14,355 nt of DNA from Candidatus Cloacimonadota bacterium (lineage in GTDB: Bacteria > Cloacimonadota > Cloacimonadia > Cloacimonadales > JAOZMQ01). Shown here in pieces: positions 6,405-13,763 of this stretch; within the stretch, counting starts at the first letter, position 1, and every line of letters starts with the position of its first letter. Made by a program: the position numbers and the translations under genes. The notes beneath the pieces were generated by a model. It saw nothing but the letters and a program-made list of their open reading frames with translations. It made no database searches and was not told the origin of the DNA. Location: NCBI GenBank assembly GCA_029934195.1, contig JAOZMQ010000034.1, positions 1-14,355 on the forward strand, in the 5' to 3' direction.

Positions 6405-7340
6405 TTATTTCCCACCAAGGAAAAGAAAAAGCAGTGCCATTCTTACTGCCACACCGTTAGCTACTTGAGCAAGAACCAAACTTTGCTGACTATCAGCGAT
6501 TTCCGGCATAATTTCAATTCCACGATTCATAGGTCCCGGGTGCATAATAAGAGCATCTTTTTTTGCAAATTGAATAGTTCTTTTAGAGAGAACATATTGC
6601 TTTGTGTATTCATCAAGGCTCGGTAAAAGTCCTTCATTTTGCCTTTCAAGTTGCATTCTTAGACCCATAATAACATCAGCATCTTTCAATGCGGTTTCAA
6701 GATCGTGTTCTACTTTACAGCCGTAAATTTCAGGAAGGAATCCAGGGACAAGAGTTTTAGGACCACAGACTGTAACATTAGCTCCAAGTTTTTTCATTCC
6801 GATTAAATTTGATCTCACAACTCGACTATGAGCAATATCACCAACAATTGTAATTTTTAAGTCTTTCAATGTTCCAAGTCTTTCCCAAATAGAGAAAATA
6901 TCAAGCAATGCTTGAGTTGGATGTGCATGTCTTCCGTCTCCTGCGTTCATAACCGGTTTTTCTGAATATTTATGTACTAATTGCGGACTGCCTGGAAAAC
7001 GGTGTCTGATAATGTATAAGTCAATTCCCATTGCATTTAAAGTACATATTGTATCTTGAAGACTTTCACCTTTTGATAAAGCAGAAATTGATGCCTGAAA
7101 ACTTACTAAGTCAGCACTTAATCTATTAACTGCGAGTTCAAAAGACATTCTTGTTCTGGTGCTATTTTCCATAAAAAGAGTACAAACAGTTTTTCCTCTT
7201 AAAGTAGGAAGTTTTTTGTAATCACGTTCATTAATCTCTTTCATTACAGAAGTTGCTTCCAGAATAGCAATGATTTCGTCAGCACTATAATCATCAAGAT
7301 CGTAAAGATTTCTTCCAATAAAATTATGCTTGTTTTTCAT
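6405..7340 (-). CDS. pyrB: Aspartate carbamoyltransferase catalytic chain
   Basis: Condenses carbamoyl phosphate with aspartate, the committed step of pyrimidine synthesis. The 311-residue protein has the carbamoyl-phosphate motif FMENSTRTRMSFELA at 56-70 (Ser60-Thr-Arg-Thr-Arg64) and Lys90 in the mobile SKGES loop. HPTQALLD (140-147) and MHPGPMNRGIEI (266-277) follow. The aspartate-side residues RMQLERQ at 228-234 distinguish it from ornithine carbamoyltransferase. No regulatory subunit gene pyrI is in the window, so allosteric control of the E. coli kind is not indicated; the active form may be a simple trimer or an assembly with PyrC. First structural gene of the operon, with GGAGG 4 bases before the ATG. 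It is preceded by a leader peptide and a PyrR-type hairpin. Confidence 0.96.
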   Translation of the reverse strand: MKNKHNFIGRNLYDLDDYSADEIIAILEATSVMKEINERDYKKLPTLRGKTVCTLFMENSTRTRMSFELAVNRLSADLVSFQASISALSKGESLQDTICTLNAMGIDLYIIRHRFPGSPQLVHKYSEKPVMNAGDGRHAHPTQALLDIFSIWERLGTLKDLKITIVGDIAHSRVVRSNLIGMKKLGANVTVCGPKTLVPGFLPEIYGCKVEHDLETALKDADVIMGLRMQLERQNEGLLPSLDEYTKQYVLSKRTIQFAKKDALIMHPGPMNRGIEIMPEIADSQQSLVLAQVANGVAVRMALLFLFLGGK

Positions 7341-7353
7341 TTATCCTCCAAAA

Positions 7354-7434
7354 TTATTTAAAAGTAATATCTTTGTGAAATGTAAAAAATAATTGATAGT
7401 TTAAGACTTGTAGGTACGAGATGATAACTTTCAT
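7354..7434 (-). CDS. Putative pyr leader peptide, 26 codons
   Basis: A short open frame on the minus strand begins at ATG 7434 and ends at TAA 7354, 13 bases before the pyrB ATG. It is out of frame with pyrB. It starts MKVIISYLQV, is hydrophobic and aromatic-rich (a QLFFTF run in the middle), and ends in HKDITFK. Its ribosome site AAAGGAG lies 6 bases before the ATG, as good as any in the operon. That, plus the position between the PyrR-type hairpin and pyrB, is the reason to call it real. I do not recognise the peptide; its role is probably the act of translation rather than the product. Alternatively it could be a chance frame in A/T-rich leader DNA. Confidence 0.6.
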   Translation of the reverse strand: MKVIISYLQVLNYQLFFTFHKDITFK

Positions 7435-7440
7435 TTTTTT

Positions 7441-7447
7441 CTCCTTT
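7441..7447 (-). promoter_or_regulatory. Shine-Dalgarno of the pyr leader peptide, partly inside the hairpin
   Basis: AAAGGAG on the minus strand, 6 bases before the leader ATG at 7434. Its first five bases (7447-7443) pair with CCTTT (7473-7469) to form the lower stem of the PyrR-type hairpin. Folding of the hairpin would therefore hide this ribosome site. Confidence 0.65.
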
Positions 7448-7473
7448 CTGTCTCACGGAACAGTATTTAAAGG
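7443..7473 (-). promoter_or_regulatory. Candidate PyrR-binding RNA hairpin in the pyr leader
   Basis: Read on the minus strand as RNA, the element is lower-stem arm CCUUU (7473-7469), 5' bulge AAAUA (7468-7464), and upper-stem arm CUGUU (7463-7459). These are followed by hexaloop CCGUGA (7458-7453), upper arm GACAG (7452-7448) and lower arm AAAGG (7447-7443). The upper stem has four Watson-Crick pairs closed by a U-G pair at the loop; the lower stem has five pairs. PyrR-binding loops of Firmicutes are known to have the same architecture: a terminal loop fitting CNGNGA flanked by a short stem, a purine-rich bulge on the 5' side, and a lower stem. The loop matches at all four fixed positions, while the outer stem bases differ from the Bacillus consensus by compensated pairs. 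pyrR is in the operon it would control. Confidence 0.75.
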
Positions 7474-7480
7474 TTTTGAC

Positions 7481-7512
7481 TTAGAAATTTTTTTTAAGAA
7501 AAAATATGTCAA
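7481..7512 (-). promoter_or_regulatory. Weak candidate promoter for the pyr operon
   Basis: A perfect TTGACA (7512-7507, minus) lies about 34 bases before the PyrR-type hairpin, so a start near 7475 would put the hairpin at the very 5' end of the mRNA. I see no good TATAAT partner; the region 7489-7481 (AATTTCTAA) is a poor match, so this is a position-based guess. The rest of 7474-7583 is A/T-rich, with nothing else I can support. Confidence 0.3.
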
Positions 7513-7583
7513 GAAGAAATATATTTTCTCAGATTATTTAATAAAAGTCACAGTAATTTATAGCTTTATAGTTGAAATAATCA

Positions 7584-7611
7584 TTGACAAAAAAAGAGAA
7601 ATATCTAAATA
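7584..7611 (+). promoter_or_regulatory. Candidate promoter for the alpha-2-macroglobulin gene
   Basis: TTGACA at 7584-7589, then 16 bases, then TAAATA at 7606-7611. Transcription would begin near 7618, leaving about 29 bases before the ATG, which has GGAG 6 bases upstream (7637-7640). The -35 is perfect and the -10 mediocre. No Bacteroidota-type TAnnTTTG element was seen. Confidence 0.35.
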
Positions 7612-7646
7612 AAAATATCCATCGTTATAGATGAAAGGAGTTCTGA

Positions 7647-10600
7647 ATGCGTTTTAACAAATTTTTCGTTGTAATTGTAACATTGTTTGTTTTGTTACCT
7701 TTTAGTAAAATTTTTTGTAAAGAAGTTGATGACGATTATTATTCAAAAAAATGGTCAGAGGTTAGAAAATTTGAAGATGATAGATTGCCTAAATCTGCTT
7801 TGAAAGTTATGGAAGAAATTAATTCTACAGCAAATAAAGAAAAGAATGAACTTCAAAAACTTCTTTCAAATATAAAAATTATTGAACATAAGAAAAAGAA
7901 TAGATTATATTCCGAGTTTGAGGTTGAAAAAGCAATATTTGAAAAAATAAAATCCACAAAATTCCCTGAAAAAAATATTTACCATTCGGTCCTTGCAGAA
8001 TTTTATATTTCATATTTCCAAAGAAATTCTTACCGAATTTTTGATCGTGATATAAATGAGGATGATAAGACTGATATTGAAAAATGGAGTGCTAACAAAT
8101 TCTATCAAACAATTAATTATCAATATAATGCTTCGCTTAAGAATCTAAAAAAATTGAAAAATATTCCTTTAAAGAAATTCAATCCAATTTTAATGAAAGG
8201 AGACAATTCTTCACGTTTACGCCCAACTCTTTTTGATTTTTTATCTCATCAATATATTGATTTCATTTTTACCGATAAAAGTTTTGAAGCGATTAAATTT
8301 GATAAACCGAAATTTATGGAAGAGGAATTCATAGGTGATTATTTAGACTTTAGTGAAATTGTAATTGACGACAGTAAAAGCAATTACAATAAAGGAGCAT
8401 TTCTTTTACAAGAATTAGTAAAATTCCATAAAGATGATAAAAATCCAGAAGCATATTTGGATGTTGAGCATATCCGATTGAGATTGATGTATGACTATTC
8501 TTCATTTATTGATAAAGAAAATAAAATTGAGCAAACATTGAAAAAGTATTGCAATCAATATAAAAAATATCCAAAATCAATGGAATTTTATTATGAGTTA
8601 GCTTCTTTATATATTAGAAAAGCAGACACTTTTTATTTTGATAATTCTGAAAAATATAATGAAGACCTATTTAAAGCAATTGAAATCTTGAATTTTGTAA
8701 AAAAAGAATTCCCTAAAGGATATTTTATTAGAAATATTGAAAATCTTTTTAGAAATATATTAAAATCTGAAATTTCGTTGAAAATGGAAGATTTTGTAAT
8801 TGCTAACCAAAAGTTTCCGGCTCAAATCAAATTTTCTAATATTGATATAGTAAAAATTAAAATTGAAAAATTACTCAATAACGAAGATTGTATCCAATTT
8901 TCAGAGAATCCTGGATATTTAGGATTTTTTGGTAAAAGCAGAGTATCGAAAGAGATTTATGAATCATTCGATATTGAAATTATTGATGAGTTTGAAATAA
9001 AACTTAATTCAAAAGGAGATTATTTTCAATACAATTCAGAAATTATTATGCCAGAACTTGATGTCGGTTTTTATTTAATTAGTTCTTTCGATAATGAAAA
9101 TAAAAGCGTTTCAAATTTAGTTTCAGTTTCCAATATAAATCCAATAATTGTAGCAAAAAATAACATTTGTGAAGTAAGATTACTTACGAGAGAAAATGGC
9201 ATTCCTGTAAAGAATGCTGAAATTTCAATTATCAAACCGCTTCATATTCCAAGTCCTTATAGTAGAGAAAATTCTTATGATTACGAAATAATAGAATCTG
9301 CATTTACAGATGAAAACGGGTATTGTCGTTTTGAACTACCGAAATTGAATAGCTTTATTGTTCGGAGTAAAAAAGGAGAAGACTACAATTTTTCAAAAAT
9401 TAGAAATCAATTTGATTATTCTGGAAGAAACAAAAAAAAGGAAATTATCTTTACAGATAGAGCGATTTATCGTCCGGGGCAAATTGTTTATTTTAAAGGA
9501 TTGGTGTATGAAAAAATCAATTCAGATGATAAAAACACTGCTGAAGAATGTTATAAACTTTTTACGGATTCCAGTTTTCCTATTTCAGTTGAATTAAAAG
9601 ATGCAAATTATAAAACAATTTCATCAATGAAAGTTTTTGTTAATGAGTTTGGAACTTATTCCGGGGATTTTGTTGTTCCAAAAGATGGATTATTTGGAAA
9701 TTTCACAATAAGAACAGATTTATCATCTAAAAGCATAAAAGTTGAAGAATATAAAATTCCAAAATTTGAAGTAATTTTAGATCCGATTAAAGATTCTTTT
9801 AAAATAAATGAAGATGTTACGATAACCGGTAAAGCAATTGGTTTTGATAAAGCTCCAATTTCGGGAGGAAATCTTGAGTATATTCTTACACGTCAAGGTT
9901 ATGATAATAATCGGTATATGTTCCGAAGCAATCCGGGAGTGGAAATATTCAGAAAAGAGATAAAGATTGGGAAAGATGGGAAATTCCGTTTTACTTTTAA
10001 AGCAGAAGGTGATAATTCTTTTGAGAAAAAAGATTTATATTTGTTTGATGTCATAGCAAATGTTACTGATATTAATGGAGAAACACAGAGTACTAATTTG
10101 AATGTAATTGTCAGTAATAAATCAATGGAATTGCAGATAAATGTTCCTGATAAGTTTAATCTTTCTGATCCTGAGGCTCATGTCGAAGTTAGAGCAGAGA
10201 ATCTTTTTTTGCAACCAATATCTAAAAAAGTGAATGTTGTTATAGAGAAATTGGTTTCTCCAAATAGAATTCTTATCAATAAACAATGGAGAAATTCCAA
10301 TAAAAACTTAATATCAGAAGAAGAATATATCAAGACTTTTCCACATTTACCATACAAAAATGAACTTTTTATGGAGAATTGGGAAGTCGAGAAAAGAGTT
10401 TTGGATATTGAATTAAATACTGCAAAAGATAGTATAATTTCCCATTCAATATTTGAAGATTTTGGAGAAGGAGTTTATAAAATAAGATGTGTCACAAAAG
10501 ACAAATATGGGGGAGAAGTAAAAAAAGAAAAAGTAGTTATAGTTTTTAATGAACAATCAAAGAAAATTCCTTACAAAACAATTGATTGGTTTGTTCCCTT

Positions 10601-13600
10601 AAAAATTGAAGGAGAACCGGGCGAAAATGCTGACTTTTTGATTGGTTCGGCTGATAATCTTTCATTAATAATGCAAGTTCTTTGGAAAGGAAATGTTGTA
10701 GATCGAGAGATTATCAATATCAAAAATGAGCAAAAGAAAATTTCAATCCCTATTGAAGAAAGATTTAGAGGTGATTTTGCAGTGAACTTTTTTTCACTGA
10801 AATATAATAGAATGATAAAACACAATCAAGTAATCAAAGTTCCGTGGACAAATAAAAAATTAGATTTTACTATAAAGACATTTAGGGATAATCTAAAACC
10901 CGGAAGTAAAGAAGAATGGGAATTTTCAATAAATGATTATAAAAAGGATCCTGTTCAATCGGAAATATTAGTAAATTTATATGATTCTGCTCTCGATTCT
11001 TTCTATCAAAATGATTGGATAAAGGATATTGCTTTCCCAAAAAATCGGCAAAAATTACGATCTCAGAAGATGAATATAATTGAGTTTTCACAAAATTCTG
11101 TTTATATAAATAAGAAGAAAAAGATGTTTCATTTTTCATTAATGGGTAAGTGGAAACAATATGATAGATTTTTATTTTTTAATAACTTTGGATTTTCACG
11201 AAACAGCAAACGTGGTCTTTATTCAGAAATGGCAATGAGTGGTATGTCAGTCGATGGAGATATTGAATTTGATTCAAATGAGATTCAAGAATCAGGGGGA
11301 AACCTGTCTAAAATAAATGTTTCTAACCAGATTAAAGAGGATATTTTTCTTCGCAAGAATTTCCAAGAAACAGCTTTCTTTTATCCGCATCTCAGAACAG
11401 ATAAAAATGGAGATTTTAAATTTAGTTTTACAATGCCGGACGCTTTAACTCGTTGGAAATTAAGAGCATTTGCACATACAAAAGATTTAAAATCCGGTTA
11501 TCTTGAAAAATTTATAACAACTCAAAAAAAATTATCTGTGATTCCAAATTGTCCGCGATTTTTTAGAGTCGGTGATGAAATTGAGTTTTCTGCAAAAATA
11601 CAGAATCTTACAGGAAAAACGATAAAAGGGAAAGTTACTTTAGAATTAATTAATCCGTTTACAAATAAAATTATCACAAAAGATTTTTTCAAAAAAAGTA
11701 ATGAAATAGATTTCTCTTGTAGCGGAAAAGAAAATATCGTTGTTTTTTGGAGCCTAAAAATTCCTGAAGATTATTCTACTGTTTCATATAGAATTATTGC
11801 TGAGAGTGAGAATTTTAGTGATGGAGAAGAAAAAGCTGTAATTATTCTCAAAAATAGAAAGTTAATTACAGAAACAATGTCGATGTATATTAATCCAAAT
11901 CAAACTAAAAATTATCATTTTAAGGAAATGGAAAAGAAAAAGTCTTCTACACTTAAAAATCATAAATTCACTTTGGAATTTTGTTCAAATCCAACTTGGT
12001 ATGCAGTTCAATCTTTACCTTTTTTAATGGAATCTTCTTTTGAATGCAATGAACAAATTTTCTCTCGATTTTTTGCAAATTCTGTGGCTAATAATATTGT
12101 TGAAAAAAATCCGGCTATAAAGTCTGTTTTTGAAAATTGGGAAAATACAGAAAACTCAGAATCATTTCTTTCAAATTTGGAGAAAAATCAAGAGCTGAAA
12201 TATGCGTTATTAGAAGAAACTCCTTGGATCTGGGATGCTGAGAATGAATCTGAACGGAAAAAAAGAATTTCTTTACTTTTTGATATAAATCAAATTGCTG
12301 ATAAACAAAGACAAACTTTTGAAAAAATAAAAGAGCACCAAAATAGAAATGGAAGTTGGGCTTGGTTTGATGGAATGCGAGAAAGCCGTTGGGTGACACA
12401 ACTTATTTCAGCAGGCTTTGGTAAATTGTTAAAAATGGAAACAATCTCTGGAAAAATGAGACGCGATGTCCGTTATATGATGGATAATTCTATACGCTAT
12501 CTTGATAATAAATTGACTGAAGATTATAATAATCTCAGCAAAAATAAAATTGATTTAAAAGATGAGAATATTTCTTCAATTCAGATAAATAGTTTATATA
12601 CAAGAAGTTTTTTCTCAGATTTTGCTTTAAGAGACAATAAAGAAGCATTTGATTACTATCTTAATCAAGCAGAAAAATATTGGAAGAATCACTCAATTTA
12701 TATGCAAGGAATAATTGCTCTCACTCTTTATCGTTTTGACAGAATTGAATCTGCTCAAAAAATTATGAACTCAATCAAAGAATATGCAAAAGAAAGTGAA
12801 GAGCTTGGAATGTATTGGGATTTTGAAAGAAATTGGTATTATTGGTATCAGAATCCTATTAAACGACAAGCTTTACTTATCGCCGCATTTGATGAAATTA
12901 TCGGGGATAAAAATTCTGTTAACGAAATGAAAAAATGGTTGTTAAAAAACAAACAAACAAATTCATGGAGTACATCAATTGCTACAACTGAAGCAATTTA
13001 TGCTCTTCTTTATACAGGTGAAGATTGGCTAAATGATTATCGTAAAATTGAAATAAAACTTGGTGGGAAAAAACTAAATCCGGAGAAAATGGATAATGTT
13101 AATTATGAATCCGGAACAGGTTATTTCAAAGCAAAATGGTCATCAAACGAAATTAATACAAATCTTGGAAAAATTAAATTGAAAAATCCGACCAATCATC
13201 CTGCTTGGGGAGCAATTTATTGGCAATATTTTGAGAATTTGGATAAAATAGCAGAACAAGAAAATTCCTTAAATATTGAAAAAGAAATTTTTGTTTTAAA
13301 AATTAAAGATGATAAGAAAATATCTATTCCTATTAAAGAAGCAAAATTAGAAATTGGCGATAGATTAATTATCAGAATAAAAATTGCAACGGATCGTGAT
13401 TTGGAATATGTTCATTTAAAAGATTTACGAGCTTCCAATCTTGAACCGGAAGATATTCTTTCTGGTTATCATTGGGAAAATGATATTGGATATTATCAAG
13501 TAACACGTGATGTTTCCACTAATTTCTTTTTTGATAGAATTTTAAAAGGATCTTATAGTTTTGAATATTCATTAAGAGTAACTCATTCTGGGGATTTCTC

Positions 13601-13688
13601 AAATGGAATTGCTACTATTCAATGTATGTATGCTCCAGAGTTTACTTCACATTCAAAAAGTGAAAGAGTGAAGGTTGGTAATAAATAA
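7647..13688 (+). CDS. Bacterial alpha-2-macroglobulin family protein with intact thioester motif
   Basis: A 2013-residue exported protein of the large alpha-2-macroglobulin type, thought in bacteria to trap or inhibit proteases in the periplasm or at the surface. Residues 1-24 are a signal peptide (Lys5, then hydrophobic 6-19). Cys24 follows Ile-Phe, which is not a canonical lipobox, so lipoprotein status is doubtful. A helical N-terminal part (about 25-390) is followed by macroglobulin domains including FTDRAIYRPGQIVYFKG at 602-618. A flexible Gly/Ser/Met/acidic linker (about 1187-1228) precedes the A2M signature ETAFFYP (1241-1247) and MPDALTRWKLRAFAHT (1263-1278). The thioester Cys1467-Asn-Glu-Gln1470 sits in a helical thioester domain with NGSWAWFDGM near 1568-1577. 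Size and motifs fit the Bacteroidota-like form. It is divergent from pyrB, and no penicillin-binding protein 1C gene adjoins it. Protease targets are unknown. Confidence 0.93.
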   Translation: MRFNKFFVVIVTLFVLLPFSKIFCKEVDDDYYSKKWSEVRKFEDDRLPKSALKVMEEINSTANKEKNELQKLLSNIKIIEHKKKNRLYSEFEVEKAIFEKIKSTKFPEKNIYHSVLAEFYISYFQRNSYRIFDRDINEDDKTDIEKWSANKFYQTINYQYNASLKNLKKLKNIPLKKFNPILMKGDNSSRLRPTLFDFLSHQYIDFIFTDKSFEAIKFDKPKFMEEEFIGDYLDFSEIVIDDSKSNYNKGAFLLQELVKFHKDDKNPEAYLDVEHIRLRLMYDYSSFIDKENKIEQTLKKYCNQYKKYPKSMEFYYELASLYIRKADTFYFDNSEKYNEDLFKAIEILNFVKKEFPKGYFIRNIENLFRNILKSEISLKMEDFVIANQKFPAQIKFSNIDIVKIKIEKLLNNEDCIQFSENPGYLGFFGKSRVSKEIYESFDIEIIDEFEIKLNSKGDYFQYNSEIIMPELDVGFYLISSFDNENKSVSNLVSVSNINPIIVAKNNICEVRLLTRENGIPVKNAEISIIKPLHIPSPYSRENSYDYEIIESAFTDENGYCRFELPKLNSFIVRSKKGEDYNFSKIRNQFDYSGRNKKKEIIFTDRAIYRPGQIVYFKGLVYEKINSDDKNTAEECYKLFTDSSFPISVELKDANYKTISSMKVFVNEFGTYSGDFVVPKDGLFGNFTIRTDLSSKSIKVEEYKIPKFEVILDPIKDSFKINEDVTITGKAIGFDKAPISGGNLEYILTRQGYDNNRYMFRSNPGVEIFRKEIKIGKDGKFRFTFKAEGDNSFEKKDLYLFDVIANVTDINGETQSTNLNVIVSNKSMELQINVPDKFNLSDPEAHVEVRAENLFLQPISKKVNVVIEKLVSPNRILINKQWRNSNKNLISEEEYIKTFPHLPYKNELFMENWEVEKRVLDIELNTAKDSIISHSIFEDFGEGVYKIRCVTKDKYGGEVKKEKVVIVFNEQSKKIPYKTIDWFVPLKIEGEPGENADFLIGSADNLSLIMQVLWKGNVVDREIINIKNEQKKISIPIEERFRGDFAVNFFSLKYNRMIKHNQVIKVPWTNKKLDFTIKTFRDNLKPGSKEEWEFSINDYKKDPVQSEILVNLYDSALDSFYQNDWIKDIAFPKNRQKLRSQKMNIIEFSQNSVYINKKKKMFHFSLMGKWKQYDRFLFFNNFGFSRNSKRGLYSEMAMSGMSVDGDIEFDSNEIQESGGNLSKINVSNQIKEDIFLRKNFQETAFFYPHLRTDKNGDFKFSFTMPDALTRWKLRAFAHTKDLKSGYLEKFITTQKKLSVIPNCPRFFRVGDEIEFSAKIQNLTGKTIKGKVTLELINPFTNKIITKDFFKKSNEIDFSCSGKENIVVFWSLKIPEDYSTVSYRIIAESENFSDGEEKAVIILKNRKLITETMSMYINPNQTKNYHFKEMEKKKSSTLKNHKFTLEFCSNPTWYAVQSLPFLMESSFECNEQIFSRFFANSVANNIVEKNPAIKSVFENWENTENSESFLSNLEKNQELKYALLEETPWIWDAENESERKKRISLLFDINQIADKQRQTFEKIKEHQNRNGSWAWFDGMRESRWVTQLISAGFGKLLKMETISGKMRRDVRYMMDNSIRYLDNKLTEDYNNLSKNKIDLKDENISSIQINSLYTRSFFSDFALRDNKEAFDYYLNQAEKYWKNHSIYMQGIIALTLYRFDRIESAQKIMNSIKEYAKESEELGMYWDFERNWYYWYQNPIKRQALLIAAFDEIIGDKNSVNEMKKWLLKNKQTNSWSTSIATTEAIYALLYTGEDWLNDYRKIEIKLGGKKLNPEKMDNVNYESGTGYFKAKWSSNEINTNLGKIKLKNPTNHPAWGAIYWQYFENLDKIAEQENSLNIEKEIFVLKIKDDKKISIPIKEAKLEIGDRLIIRIKIATDRDLEYVHLKDLRASNLEPEDILSGYHWENDIGYYQVTRDVSTNFFFDRILKGSYSFEYSLRVTHSGDFSNGIATIQCMYAPEFTSHSKSERVKVGNK

Positions 13689-13763
13689 TATTTTGCTTGA
13701 AAGAAATTGACTTGAAAAATTTGATGTTTTTATCACTATTATTATTGAAATAGGAGCTTTATA

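Noticed and set aside
7421..7612. Plus-strand 63-codon open frame in the divergent gap
   Set aside because: It is the complement of the pyr leader and promoter region, starts without a Shine-Dalgarno, and has an A/T-driven Lys/Ile/Phe composition; the minus-strand leader explains the region better.
7618..7639. Small inverted repeat CATC-GTTATA-GATG just before the alpha-2-macroglobulin ribosome site
   Set aside because: Only 4 bp with a loop of A/T; too weak to claim as a regulatory hairpin, although TCC and GGA flanks could extend it with bulges.
10571..12399. Minus-strand open frames of 84-94 codons inside the alpha-2-macroglobulin gene
   Set aside because: They oppose a long gene with clear domains and recognisable motifs, and have no ribosome sites or family features; they are shadows.
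13696..13717. Repeated CTTGAAA (15-base period) and TTGACT/TTATCA promoter-like boxes before the right-edge NTPase gene
   Set aside because: The copies are short and the -10 match is poor; no reliable promoter or terminator can be called in this 75-base gap.
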